Positions 35,949 to 45,384 of a stretch of 64,000 bases of DNA are shown here, piece by piece. The translations under genes and the position numbers were made by a program. This stretch comes from DATASD01 sp035276765 (GTDB lineage Bacteria > Patescibacteriota > Saccharimonadia > Saccharimonadales > UBA4665): positions 434,001-498,000 of the forward strand of contig DATELH010000002.1 of NCBI GenBank assembly GCA_035276765.1. The letters are read 5' to 3'. Under the pieces are notes generated by a model. The model searched no databases and was not told the origin of the DNA. It was given only the letters and a program-made list of their open reading frames with translations. The number at the start of each line of letters is the position of its first letter. The stretch's first letter is position 1.

Positions 35949-36955
35949 GCTGCCGGTGCGGACACTTCCACATCCTTAGTGACCGTTTGTTTTGCACTTT
36001 TTGGACGGTGGCGGCGAATGACGTACAGCGGGCGATTCGTAACCTCAGTGTGAATGTTTGCGATATACAGGGAGATAAGACCCAAACAGGCCAGCACAAT
36101 ACCAACAAGGAAGAGGTTGAGCACGGCAAGCATGGTTGTGCCCGTAATCGCCCAGTGCAGCGGATTGTTCAGCACGTAGCGCTCCGTGTACAGCAAAATG
36201 CCAAGCGGTACGCTAAAGGTCAAAATGAAAATGCCGATGTAGCCGGCGATCTTGAGTGGCAGCAGACTAAACGCTGTGAAGCTGTTGACGGCAAGCCCAA
36301 CGAGCTTTTTAAAACTATACGTCGGCTCGCCGTGCTGGCGTTCGGCTTGTTTGAATGGAATATAGTCGCGCTTGAACCCAAGCCAGTCGATGAGCCCGCG
36401 CGTATTGCGGTTGCGCTCAGTAAAGTCGTTAAAGGCGTCGATGACTTCGCGGTCGAGTAGACGATAATCTGTTGCGTGCGGCGTAATTTTGGTATGGCCG
36501 ATGCGCTCCATGATGCTGTAAAAACACTTCGCGCCAAATTGGCGGATAAGACTGTTGCTTCGCTCGGCAAATACGCCAACAACCACCTCGGCCCCAGCTT
36601 CCCACTTTTCGATGAACTTGCTAATCAGGGCTGGAGGCATTTGCAGGTCGGCATCCATAATGATGACCGCAATACCTTTGGCGCGGTACAGTCCGGCACT
36701 CACAGCGGATTCTTTGCCAAAATTCCGTGCAAGCTGGATAAGTTTTACACGGGAGTCGTATTCTGAAACTTCTTCGATCGCGCGCGCTGATTCATCGGCA
36801 CTCCCATCATCGACGAACAGTATTTCAAATTCGTAGGGGATTGACGCGATGTGTTTGGCCACTTCTTGGTACAGTGGTGTCACATTGCCGGCCTCGTTAT
36901 AGACCGGAACAACAATAGATATGAGCGAATTCTTCATTTCTTGCTGATTTGACAT
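35945..36955 (-). CDS. Polyprenyl-phosphate glycosyltransferase (GtrB/DPM-like GT2)
   Basis: A 336-residue enzyme: SIVVPVYNEAGNVTPLYQEV, FVDDGSADES, IMDADLQMPP and DYRLLDREV are hallmarks of dolichyl/undecaprenyl-phosphate sugar transferases. Two C-terminal membrane helices (IAGYIGIFILTFSVPLGILL, then NLFLVGIVLACLGLISLYI) match the GtrB group. It makes lipid-linked single sugars, the donors that GT-C enzymes such as the two in this operon need. Start 36955 overlaps the flippase stop by one base. Confidence 0.92.
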   Translation of the reverse strand: MSNQQEMKNSLISIVVPVYNEAGNVTPLYQEVAKHIASIPYEFEILFVDDGSADESARAIEEVSEYDSRVKLIQLARNFGKESAVSAGLYRAKGIAVIIMDADLQMPPALISKFIEKWEAGAEVVVGVFAERSNSLIRQFGAKCFYSIMERIGHTKITPHATDYRLLDREVIDAFNDFTERNRNTRGLIDWLGFKRDYIPFKQAERQHGEPTYSFKKLVGLAVNSFTAFSLLPLKIAGYIGIFILTFSVPLGILLYTERYVLNNPLHWAITGTTMLAVLNLFLVGIVLACLGLISLYIANIHTEVTNRPLYVIRRHRPKSAKQTVTKDVEVSAPAA

Positions 36956-38238
36956 TACGACCTTTCTGCCTGTACTGCGCGCCACAAACCCCAGGCCAAG
37001 AAAAGGCCAAACATAGCAACGCTGCCCCAGACTAAATTGTTAATAATAAGAAGCAAACTCGAATGACGCAGCGCCATTAAAGCCGCCGTCCCCACCATAC
37101 CGAGAATCACGATAGCACACATCTGATAGTGTCGCAAAGCGATATGGTAGTAGATTATCAAGTTGAGCGCGGACATCATGAACATTGCCAAGCTCAACGT
37201 TGGCAAGAGGTGTGAATATGGTGTGTAATTACCACCCATCAAGACCCCGACCACAAAGCGCGGCAACAGCGTAAAGCCGAGCAGTGCCGCACCGCCAATG
37301 CCCAAAAGCAAGGCGAGTGACCGGAAAAGATAATTATGGTTTTCCTGTGCCGGGCGCGTCTTGCGCACCGACGGCAGCAACACCTGGGCGATGGGTGCTG
37401 TCAAAATAAACAAAATACGGGCCACGGCGGAAACCCCAGCATATCGACCAGCGGTGGTCGCGTCGAAATAGTGTTTCACCACAAAAATATCCATGCTCGA
37501 CATGAGCGTAATACCCATGGAGCTTGCAAACACAAAAAGACCATATTTAAGCTCAGGAAGTACCAGCCGCAAATCGGGCATACTGAAATACTTGAGGCCA
37601 GGCGCATCGCCGAAGCCGAGCTTACCCGCTTGATATGCCGTATATATAAACGCCAGAATCTGCGCCACGACCAGACCTAAAATCGCCCCGATGGCACCCC
37701 AGCCAATGAGCACAAACAGCGCCGAGAACACCAAACGGCTCGAGGCGATCAAAATGTTATACAGCGACGTGATGCCAAATTTTTTGTGACCGTTTAAATA
37801 AGCCGCCCGAAATGAGGACGGTCCGGTCACTACTAAAACCACCAGCAAGACAATGAACGGCCAGATCGAGCTAAAGTTAAAAAAGTCCCGTAGCTTCCAG
37901 CTAAAAATACTACCAACAACAAACACAAACACGCTAATGAACAGCGCTAGTTTTTCGAGCTCAAATGCCACGCGGCGCTTGTCGGTTTCGTTATACGTGG
38001 CGGCCACGTTAACTGTAACCTGGCTCAACACCGTAATAAATATTGCCAATTGCAGCGAAAGGGCGACCAGCGCTTGCACTTCACCATAATCCGCAAGTTT
38101 CAGCAAGTGCCCGAGAACAGGATAGTACAAATAATTGAGCGCGCTGGCGGCGAGTGAACCAAAGAAATAAACAGCATTGTGCCGCAAAAAGGCACTCGAT
38201 CTCACACGCCCAATAACCTTCGCTGTGTTTTTCACCAT
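36955..38238 (-). CDS. Polysaccharide flippase (Wzx/MATE-like)
   Basis: A 427-residue protein with about 12-14 membrane helices, beginning AVYFFGSLAASALNYLYYPV, the typical start of the oligosaccharide flippase family. It moves lipid-linked glycans to the outer face. It is the first gene of the nine-gene operon. No Shine-Dalgarno site is visible; a GGAGA lies 17 nt upstream. Confidence 0.9.
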   Translation of the reverse strand: MVKNTAKVIGRVRSSAFLRHNAVYFFGSLAASALNYLYYPVLGHLLKLADYGEVQALVALSLQLAIFITVLSQVTVNVAATYNETDKRRVAFELEKLALFISVFVFVVGSIFSWKLRDFFNFSSIWPFIVLLVVLVVTGPSSFRAAYLNGHKKFGITSLYNILIASSRLVFSALFVLIGWGAIGAILGLVVAQILAFIYTAYQAGKLGFGDAPGLKYFSMPDLRLVLPELKYGLFVFASSMGITLMSSMDIFVVKHYFDATTAGRYAGVSAVARILFILTAPIAQVLLPSVRKTRPAQENHNYLFRSLALLLGIGGAALLGFTLLPRFVVGVLMGGNYTPYSHLLPTLSLAMFMMSALNLIIYYHIALRHYQMCAIVILGMVGTAALMALRHSSLLLIINNLVWGSVAMFGLFLAWGLWRAVQAERS

Positions 38239-38428
38239 AGTACGGTAGCAGTTTTCTCCAGATCAGGCAACGACTTCCTGTGCATAAAAGACGCATGTAC
38301 TTTTTAAAAACCTGCATTTTGTGCGGTGTGTAAGTTACTACACAAAAGCCACGGGCGTGGCCGCAACTTCGAGGGCTATTCTCGCATGGACACGTCCGCT
38401 ACAATACAAAGAGGAGGGAGCCGCGGGC

Positions 38429-39553
38429 ATGCAAAACGTACTTAACAAAACAGCAGCAGGCGGTGAGCGTATGGTACGTTCGCAGCGGCTTTGGCTCGCC
38501 AGTCCGCAACTAACGTGGATGGCTGCTTTTTTGTTGTCGGTGCTTTTTGTCCGGCCTGGCCCTGTCAATGCACAATCACTCTCGCCGCCTGCCAAGCCAA
38601 TGCAAAATATCCAAACGACCTCAGATAATACGCCCGCTGCGTCCTTGGCCGACACGGACATGACCTACGACACATGGATTTACCCCGACGCTCCAAACGC
38701 ACTCCAGGCGCTTCAAGACGGCCGGCACATCGACACCGTCAAAGCAGAATTTTTGCATGTCAACGATGATGGCACCCTCGAACAAATCAACCAAAGCGAA
38801 GTCACGCCAAACGGCTATTCACCCGCAAATGTCGCCATCATGAGCCAGCACAGCCGCCAACAATACATCACCGTTTCAGGCACCATGGCGGGCACCGCAG
38901 TGGCTATGCAAAACTCCGCGCAAACCATCCAGACCATGGTAAATCTAGCCAACAAAGCCGGTTTTGGCATCGAATTAGACTGGGAAGAATTCGGCCAATG
39001 GACGCCAGAATATTACACAAATCTTAAATCTTTCTTACGCGATCTAAAAAGAACATTGCACGAAAACGGCCACAACCTCATGATCGACGGGCCGCCTATT
39101 TACGACCAAAACAGCCAAAATTGGTACCAATGGAAATACGAAGAACTCGCGCCACTCGCCGACCAGATTGTTATGATGGCCTACGACAACCAATATGACA
39201 CCGGTGCCGGCAACTCGATTGCACCGACCGACTGGTTTCGTTCATGCCTGACTTGGCTGCGGGCAAAAACCGGCGACAAAGCCGTGGCCGGCATCGCGTC
39301 GTACGGCTATAGCGCAGACCGCCAAACAAATAGGATGAGCGTACTCGGGAGCGACACCATCATCCGCAGACTTCGGACACTTGGCTCGCCACCAGCCACC
39401 CGAAACAGCGACGGCGAACTAACCTACGAAAGCGGCGGCACCTTTTATGATTACTCCGACAAACAAACCATGGACACCCGCTTGCGGCTCGTCCAGGAAA
39501 GCGGCATCACGCGCCTCTCGGTCTGGAGCTTGGGCGACAACCCGTGGTTCTAA
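38429..39553 (+). CDS. Secreted GH18-like glycosidase
   Basis: A 374-residue exported protein. A basic start and hydrophobic helix (MAAFLLSVLFVRPGPVNAQS) act as signal peptide or anchor. The body matches GH18 glycosidases of the spore-hydrolase/chitinase type: FLHVNDDGTLE, the catalytic strand FGIELDWEEF with Glu as acid and QIVMMAYDNQYDTG. The first Asp of the DxxDxDxE motif is not evident (GIELDWE). It should cleave beta-1,4 amino-sugar chains such as peptidoglycan. Start 38429 has GAGGAGGGAG upstream. It is divergent from the glycan operon and convergent with the next gene. Confidence 0.85.
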   Translation: MQNVLNKTAAGGERMVRSQRLWLASPQLTWMAAFLLSVLFVRPGPVNAQSLSPPAKPMQNIQTTSDNTPAASLADTDMTYDTWIYPDAPNALQALQDGRHIDTVKAEFLHVNDDGTLEQINQSEVTPNGYSPANVAIMSQHSRQQYITVSGTMAGTAVAMQNSAQTIQTMVNLANKAGFGIELDWEEFGQWTPEYYTNLKSFLRDLKRTLHENGHNLMIDGPPIYDQNSQNWYQWKYEELAPLADQIVMMAYDNQYDTGAGNSIAPTDWFRSCLTWLRAKTGDKAVAGIASYGYSADRQTNRMSVLGSDTIIRRLRTLGSPPATRNSDGELTYESGGTFYDYSDKQTMDTRLRLVQESGITRLSVWSLGDNPWF

Positions 39554-40393
39554 CTAGACCAGTATAGGGCGAGGCAAGTCGTCAAAGAACGTATTGAGAC
39601 TTTGCCCAATGTCGCGCGTCATGCTTATGAAATCATCACGGCTCAGCTCGGTTTCACGGTGCTTGACAAGCGCATCGTAGGGCACTTCCGTGGCAACAAA
39701 AAGTTCTGGCTGTGATTCATGTAGCTCTTTGATGTAACGCGTTTCCGTATAATGCTGCGCGACAGCAGGGTCGCTGAAGCACGCAGCCATACGAGCAGGC
39801 ATTTTCATATCATTATTAAATGACTCTTCTACTCGTAGCATAGCTGCATTTTTTTCCTCGATGCGCCGCTTTGGCAGCAGGTTTGTTGCGTGCTGGCTAG
39901 CCCACAACGAGTAGCCTTCGGCAAGCACCTCGCCCATAAGGGTGTGGCCAATTGCTTCAGGGCCTTGCAAAACCGCGTCGAGCTCTTGCATGGAGCGCGT
40001 CTTGTCTGCGTCATGTTTGGCGTCAATCCGGCCAAACTCGGCATGCATTGCGCACACTTGGGTGCCTGTTTCTTTGACAGACTGCAATACCTCTTTCCAT
40101 TTCAGCCGATCATCAAGAGACACGCCAGCCCGCGTAAGGTGATGGTTGGCAACTATGATGCCACGGACGCCTCTTTGGATCAACGAATCATGGAACGCCC
40201 GGTAATCTTCATGCCCGCCAAGTGCGCGGAAAGTTTCCGGTTCAATTTGCGTAGCAGTCTTTTTGTCGTAGTGGCTCATTGAAAGTAACTCGCCATTTTT
40301 GTCGCGTTGGTTGGCGTATACCGTCATCGGGATCTCGCCTAGCTGCTCTGACATACGCGAAATTGTACGCATCGAACGTTTCGTTTCTGGCAT
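39554..40393 (-). CDS. Hypothetical 279-aa protein
   Basis: A soluble, mostly helical protein with no membrane segment. GVRGIIVANHHLTRAGVS and VKETGTQVCAMHAEFG look like two beta/alpha units of a Rossmann-like or TIM-like core, but I can assign no family. It ends one nt from the GH18-like gene and follows the 94-aa gene by 54 nt; it may be the last gene of the sortase operon or stand alone. Confidence 0.65.
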   Translation of the reverse strand: MPETKRSMRTISRMSEQLGEIPMTVYANQRDKNGELLSMSHYDKKTATQIEPETFRALGGHEDYRAFHDSLIQRGVRGIIVANHHLTRAGVSLDDRLKWKEVLQSVKETGTQVCAMHAEFGRIDAKHDADKTRSMQELDAVLQGPEAIGHTLMGEVLAEGYSLWASQHATNLLPKRRIEEKNAAMLRVEESFNNDMKMPARMAACFSDPAVAQHYTETRYIKELHESQPELFVATEVPYDALVKHRETELSRDDFISMTRDIGQSLNTFFDDLPRPILV

Positions 40394-40447
40394 GACCGCG
40401 TATGCCGCTGCGTTGAAAGCCGCATGGAAGAGCGACGGCCTTCGGCG

Positions 40448-40732
40448 TCAACCTTTAATTGGCCCCGAAGGCCATGTCTGATGCACCGAAGAAGCATCAC
40501 CAGGTTGCAGCCTGCCGAACAGCGAATCCAATATCAAACGACGTGTCGGTGTTATTTCATATGCGCCCGGAAAAATCCTCTCCGAAGTGGACCTGTCCGC
40601 CTCAACTTCGGCCAGATACTTGCGCAAACCGGCGATTCCTGTGGCGGCAACCATGCGCTTCGGCAGGTTGAGATTGGAATAGCCAAGCAGCACTGCCCGG
40701 TCTTGATCGGGCTGGAATGATTTTTTATTCAT
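40448..40732 (-). CDS. Hypothetical 94-aa protein
   Basis: A small basic soluble protein (AGLRKYLAEVEADRSTSERI, then TRRLILDSLFGRL). No known family. The ATG at 40732 follows the glycosidase-like gene by 11 nt, with AAGG upstream. A frame extended by 10 codons overlaps that gene without support. Confidence 0.55.
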   Translation of the reverse strand: MNKKSFQPDQDRAVLLGYSNLNLPKRMVAATGIAGLRKYLAEVEADRSTSERIFPGAYEITPTRRLILDSLFGRLQPGDASSVHQTWPSGPIKG

Positions 40733-40743
40733 ACTACACAACC

Positions 40744-41919
40744 TTACTTGTCGAAAAGCCAAAAAGCAATTTTTTGTTGCGCTAGCTGATTTATGAAGTC
40801 GGTAATAACAGGCGTCGCCTCGGAATTAAACGGCTTGTCGTTGCTCCAATACGACCAGTCGGTTTCTTCGGAATCGTGACTTTTGTCTTGCGCAAAAATG
40901 TTGATCGCCACCTCGTAGCCCCGTTTTTGCAAAAGCAGCGCCTGGCTGTCTACCGTGGCGAGGACCGCTTTGCGGCGCTCGGGCGTCATTGTTACGGTTT
41001 GGGCCGGGTCCAGCGTGTACTTTGTAGCAAACGTCCCGGTGTTAAACCACACTTTTTTAATCTTAAGCGTATCGGCAACTTCTTGCAGCAGAGAAGGGTT
41101 GATAAACTCTGCGCCGTTCAAAATAGCTCCGTTGCCACCTTTGGGCGACAGCCACGGGAAACCTTGCAGCCCGGCGTAATCAACCAAACCAGGCGCGATA
41201 CCTTTTACGTAGGGCAATAGGCTGTCGTATTCGCCGTTTTCCCAATTGAAGTCGGTCGTGCTGTAGGTTGCCGAGTTGAGCAAGATGCTCGTCTGCGCAG
41301 CAGGAAAGTATTGGCGCAGCGTGGTGAGATAGTTGTTGACCGCCGGTGCAAAATATTGCGGCTGGTTGTTTGCCCAATACGGCAAGTTGGGCTCCGGAAA
41401 AGGATTCCAAACGCCCATCTGCGCGTCGGTAATGCCTTGCGTTTTTAGCTCGGCAAAATACGCGTTGAGCGTTTCGTTGTAACTGCCGCCAGCAAACAGC
41501 GCAAAGTCCAAGTTCGTACCGGCAGTATTGCTGGGCTCGGCAACAACCAACGGACGGACATTGCTTTTTGCGAAAGCCTTGAGCATTTGCGCGTCCGTAT
41601 CGGCGTAGGTTTTCGCCGCCGTCACACTATCCGGCATCGAGGTAAATACCATCATGGTCCCCGTCACAAACGAGTGGCAAGCCTGTTGGTATATGGCAAG
41701 TTTAGCTAGCGCCGGCGAATCGCCGACACCAATCTGCGTGTTGGCTTTCTGCGTGGTGCAAGCATTAGTGTTGATGGTTATCGTTTTTTGCCGATGCGCG
41801 ATATCGCCAATAATGCTGAGCGGCTTATTGCCAGTCATATACTGGTACACGACGCCGGCCGAAAACAGCATGAACCCGAAAAAAATAATATTGATGATGA
41901 GTATGTGGCGGCGTTTCAT
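40744..41919 (-). CDS. Membrane-anchored glycosidase-like protein
   Basis: A 391-residue protein with an N-terminal membrane helix (ILIINIIFFGFMLFSAGVV) and an outer domain. MGVWNPFPEPNLPYWANNQP is reminiscent of the acid/base strand of GH26-like TIM-barrels, with a Glu in a WNPxxEPN context. VDYAGLQGFPWLSPKGG and KKVWFNTGTFATKY are further barrel-like strands. It is three nt after the GT2 synthase, so it may trim or release that polymer, as periplasmic hydrolases do in cellulose and alginate systems (inference). The family is not certain. Confidence 0.65.
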   Translation of the reverse strand: MKRRHILIINIIFFGFMLFSAGVVYQYMTGNKPLSIIGDIAHRQKTITINTNACTTQKANTQIGVGDSPALAKLAIYQQACHSFVTGTMMVFTSMPDSVTAAKTYADTDAQMLKAFAKSNVRPLVVAEPSNTAGTNLDFALFAGGSYNETLNAYFAELKTQGITDAQMGVWNPFPEPNLPYWANNQPQYFAPAVNNYLTTLRQYFPAAQTSILLNSATYSTTDFNWENGEYDSLLPYVKGIAPGLVDYAGLQGFPWLSPKGGNGAILNGAEFINPSLLQEVADTLKIKKVWFNTGTFATKYTLDPAQTVTMTPERRKAVLATVDSQALLLQKRGYEVAINIFAQDKSHDSEETDWSYWSNDKPFNSEATPVITDFINQLAQQKIAFWLFDK

Positions 41920-41922
41920 GCG

Positions 41923-43218
41923 TTAAATACCTTCGCGTTCCCAATGTTGCCATTCCAGCGTATCACCACGCAGCACCATGAACGTACTGCGCAGCAAAGC
42001 ATGGAATTCAATCCACACCACAATGTAAAAGAGCGGCCAGGTGATTGGCCACAGCAAAATAAGGCCGGCGCGTTCGCGGACGGTCAGTTTGTTATCAAAC
42101 AAAGCGACCACCAAATAACTAATGCCAACGAACAGCATGCTAAGCGCGAGCGATACGTATTCGCCCGAAATGACACTGTACGTTGCAAGCAGCGTAAAGC
42201 CGATCGGTTCCAACAAAAGCTGCATTTCGGCCAGCACAGCAAACGGTAAAATAAACCAGCCTAGCCATTTATTGTGTTTGCGGTCCAGCGAAAAGAACAT
42301 ACGGCGGTAATGCAAAAACGTATCGAACCGACCTTTTTTCCAACGCAGGCGCTGGGTAATGAGTCCGGCATAGCTCGACGCGCCTTCGGTGTAGCAAATG
42401 ACGTCTTCGGCATAGATTGAACGCAGTCCGTGGTACTTGGTGCGCATCGACATTTCAATGTCTTCGGTCTTATTTTTTTCGTCAAAGAAGCCGAAATAAT
42501 CAAAGGTTGCGGTGCGGCGAAATGCCGCGCAAGCGCCACCATAAATGTATTCAGCGCCCATAACGCAGTGCGCGCGCTTAAAATAAAAGCCGAACAAATA
42601 CTCGAGCTGCTGCATGCGTCCGACTAGCCGGCCCCGGACATTCGCTACTCGGACTTGGCCCACGGCTGCCGAAACTTTTGGATCACGAAAGTGTTCAACA
42701 AGTCGCTCAATGGCATCGGGCGCGAGCGCTGAATCGGCATCCATGGTCAAAATAATCTCGCCCTTGCTTTTCTTGACGCCCACGTTGAGCGCACGACCCT
42801 TGCCGCCATTTTTTGAAAGATAGAATTGGCGCAAAGTATATGGCGCGTGGGTGCGGCGCGCGACAATGCGCTGCTCGGCAATGTAGGCATTTATAACTTC
42901 GCGCGAGCGATCGGTTGAGCCATCGTTCACCACCACAACTTCAACGTTTTTATAGCTATTATCAACGATGGATTTCAGTGTTTTGAGCACGCCGACTTCC
43001 TCATTCCACGCCGGAACAACAACCGAGACAAGCGGATGGTACTCGCGTACGGCGCCGTATTTTTTCACTTCGTTTTTGAGGACACGCAAGCGGCGCGTTT
43101 TGGCGCGGACCGAAAAGTAAGCGGCCAGCATCAAAAACAAAAAGTATTTAATAAGCATGACGGTTGCCAAAAAAATAGTCATGTTGCGGAAAAAGAGGAA
43201 AAGCGTGGCGTTGGTCAT
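41923..43218 (-). CDS. Processive GT2 polysaccharide synthase
   Basis: A 431-residue membrane glycosyltransferase with one N-terminal helix and three or more C-terminal helices. VVPAWNEEVGVLKTLKSI, VVNDGSTDRS, TMDADSAL, TEDIEMS and QRLRWKKGR supply the D, DxD, ED and QxxRW motifs of processive synthases such as PgaC or hyaluronan synthase. It would polymerise and secrete a beta-linked polymer. It overlaps the degenerate sortase-like gene by ATGA. Confidence 0.9.
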   Translation of the reverse strand: MTNATLFLFFRNMTIFLATVMLIKYFLFLMLAAYFSVRAKTRRLRVLKNEVKKYGAVREYHPLVSVVVPAWNEEVGVLKTLKSIVDNSYKNVEVVVVNDGSTDRSREVINAYIAEQRIVARRTHAPYTLRQFYLSKNGGKGRALNVGVKKSKGEIILTMDADSALAPDAIERLVEHFRDPKVSAAVGQVRVANVRGRLVGRMQQLEYLFGFYFKRAHCVMGAEYIYGGACAAFRRTATFDYFGFFDEKNKTEDIEMSMRTKYHGLRSIYAEDVICYTEGASSYAGLITQRLRWKKGRFDTFLHYRRMFFSLDRKHNKWLGWFILPFAVLAEMQLLLEPIGFTLLATYSVISGEYVSLALSMLFVGISYLVVALFDNKLTVRERAGLILLWPITWPLFYIVVWIEFHALLRSTFMVLRGDTLEWQHWEREGI

Positions 43219-43844
43219 CGGTCGATTCCTTGCACAGAAAGCAGCGTGGCTTCGATAACCACATTGTTATGTTGTTTCATGTCGTTGCAGTCGATAACCA
43301 ACTTGCTGTTCGCACCCGTGTCGGCAATGACATAGGGGACGGAATCGGACGATAATTTAGCGCTCGTTACTTTGTAGACGTAGCGCCAATTGTGGTCGGT
43401 ATCGACAAAAATATTACTGCCAGACGCAGGTAAATTGCGGTCGTTAATGGTGCGAAAGCTCGAACGGCAATACAAAAAAGCAATGCCGATGTTGCCAGCA
43501 CGCGGTTTGGCAGGCAAAAGCAAATGGAATGAGCTTTCGCGGGCAAGCCAGGTGTTGCCATCCTGTAAGGGCGGCACAATATCGAGCCGAATTGACCGGT
43601 CGGGCAGTTTGAGCGTCTGCGGCTTGCCAAAATCGCCATAGAGTTTAGGACTTTGGAAACTGGAGACTTGTAAGTTGTATCCGCTACTGAAAGCTGAAAG
43701 ATTCACCGGATCGAGCGTGTGCACCAGCGGCAGTGAACGGTTGTACACCGACTCGTAGCCAGACATTAACAAAAAAGCACTGATAAGCCCACAGGCTGCC
43801 AGCACAACAATACGCGCCGGCCACGCAAAAAAACGTTTCATCAT
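43215..43844 (-). CDS. Degenerate sortase-like membrane protein
   Basis: A 209-residue protein with one N-terminal membrane helix (IVVLAACGLISAFLLMSGY). The outer domain follows the sortase scheme: SIRLDIVPPLQDG, then a GNIGIA strand where sortases have GNxxIAGH, then SGSNIFVDTDHNWRYVYKVT, then KLVIDCND with a Cys (186) where the catalytic Cys would be. The catalytic His position is occupied by FLY and the final Arg by Asn-Val (HNNVVIEA). If the fold is right, it has kept Cys but lost His and Arg. It is nested between two GT2 synthases. Confidence 0.6.
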   Translation of the reverse strand: MMKRFFAWPARIVVLAACGLISAFLLMSGYESVYNRSLPLVHTLDPVNLSAFSSGYNLQVSSFQSPKLYGDFGKPQTLKLPDRSIRLDIVPPLQDGNTWLARESSFHLLLPAKPRAGNIGIAFLYCRSSFRTINDRNLPASGSNIFVDTDHNWRYVYKVTSAKLSSDSVPYVIADTGANSKLVIDCNDMKQHNNVVIEATLLSVQGIDR

Positions 43845-44014
43845 GTGTTCGCGCCCTCCAAGGAATTATGGCGCATTAAGCGGTTGCAGCGCCACGAAAG
43901 AAACCACCCAATACAGGCGAACACTATATTGGCAAACAGTACTGTACCTAGAAAAGCTAGAAAAAAGTACCAGAGAATAAGGAATGGGCTGCCGCTGGAG
44001 TGAAAAAGGTTCAT
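43841..44014 (-). CDS. 57-aa membrane peptide
   Basis: A short gene whose TGA overlaps the ATG of the sortase-like gene (ATGA). The peptide has one long hydrophobic segment (LILWYFFLAFLGTVLF, then ANIVFACIGWF) and a basic tail (LSWRCNRLMRHN). The stop/start overlap and the operon position argue that it is translated. It may be a small subunit of the GT2 machinery, like the short partners of other synthases (inference). No ribosome binding site is obvious. Confidence 0.68.
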   Translation of the reverse strand: MNLFHSSGSPFLILWYFFLAFLGTVLFANIVFACIGWFLSWRCNRLMRHNSLEGANT

Positions 44015-44112
44015 GGTTCTGCTGACTCGTACTGCTTGATGTAAGAATTATTACAACAAATGTTTATAATAGCACTCCTATTACAAAATAGCAACACTCT
44101 CGTAGGATATTA

Positions 44113-45384
44113 TTACGCAATTGACACTGGTTCGCCCGAACGTTCCACGTGCTCCCAGCTACTCTCAGCCATTTCGCGCCGGAAAAGCTGCGGCGCTTGG
44201 CGGACCGATTTTATAAGCGCCGCAAACTCAACAGCTGTGAGTACATACATTAGTATATACGTTACCGGCAGCAGTAGCGCCAGCCCCATTTTTGTACGGA
44301 AGGATTCTGTCTCCTCACCAAGCAGCATCAAAAAGATAAATGACGTCACAATAATGTACACGCTGATGAGTGAAGTCAGGTCGGCAAACCGCAGAACGAC
44401 AAACAAAATATAGCCCACCAAAATGGGTTCAAGCAGCAACACAATTTCGCCAACAATGGCGTACGGCAACTGATACCACGTGAGCCGCTTGTCGTACTTT
44501 TTGCTTTTACTAAAAAATAGCTCGGTATTTTTGAGTAGCGTTTGGAAACGGCCGTATTTCCAGCGAAATCGTTGCTTGATAAGCGAGCGGAAACGCAGCA
44601 CGTGCTCGGTGTGCGCCAAAACGTCGGCAGCGTAGTGGATATGATACTTTTTGTTACCATACTGCCGGATGAGTTTCACGGTGAGGTCGATATCTTCGGT
44701 CATGGTGTCGGTATCGTACAAGCCGGTTTTTAGGAGTACCGAGCGGCGAAATGTCGAGCCAACGCCGCCCACAATGTACTCCATATTAAACACGGTGAGC
44801 GCGCGTTTCATGCGGTACGAAATGAGATATTCAAAGCGCTGCGCCACGCCGAGCATCTTGCGTGTTGGGATAATTTTGACGTTAGCGGCTGCGGCGATAA
44901 CGCGGCGGTCACGGAAGTGCGCCACCATGTTTTCGATAGCAGTCGGATGCAGCAGGGAATCGGCATCCACCACCATCACTAGCTTGCCAGTCGCCCAGTA
45001 CCGCACGGCGCGATTGATCGCCGCCGCCTTACCGGCATTGGCCTGGTTTACCACAATAAACTGACCTTTGTGCTTCCGCTGATAATTGCGAAGCATTTGC
45101 GTCGTGCGGTCCTTTGAGCCGTCGTTCACTACGATAACTTGCTTGTTTTTGTAGGTGTTCGCAAGCACTGATCGAACGGTGCGGATCACGCCCATCTCCT
45201 CGTTGTACGCCGGAATTACGATGGTGATTTGCGGGCGATAGGGCCGGCGGGTAGCGCGGTTTTTCTTGCGCACAATCTGCACCATGTCGTATATGTCCGA
45301 ACCGATCAGCATGCACAGCACGCGTGCAAAATTCAAAATACTAAGGCCGGCGATGATATCGTACATGCTCCGCGAAAAAGTCAT
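44113..45384 (-). CDS. Processive GT2 polysaccharide synthase
   Basis: A 423-residue membrane glycosyltransferase related to the one at 41,923. VIPAYNEEMGVIRTVRSVL, VVNDGSKDRT, MVVDADSLL, TEDIDLTVKL and KQRFRWKYGRF give the complete processive-synthase motif set. C-terminal membrane helices follow from about 295. It overlaps the sortase gene by ATGA. Two such synthases in one operon suggest two polymers or a heteromer. Confidence 0.9.
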   Translation of the reverse strand: MTFSRSMYDIIAGLSILNFARVLCMLIGSDIYDMVQIVRKKNRATRRPYRPQITIVIPAYNEEMGVIRTVRSVLANTYKNKQVIVVNDGSKDRTTQMLRNYQRKHKGQFIVVNQANAGKAAAINRAVRYWATGKLVMVVDADSLLHPTAIENMVAHFRDRRVIAAAANVKIIPTRKMLGVAQRFEYLISYRMKRALTVFNMEYIVGGVGSTFRRSVLLKTGLYDTDTMTEDIDLTVKLIRQYGNKKYHIHYAADVLAHTEHVLRFRSLIKQRFRWKYGRFQTLLKNTELFFSKSKKYDKRLTWYQLPYAIVGEIVLLLEPILVGYILFVVLRFADLTSLISVYIIVTSFIFLMLLGEETESFRTKMGLALLLPVTYILMYVLTAVEFAALIKSVRQAPQLFRREMAESSWEHVERSGEPVSIA

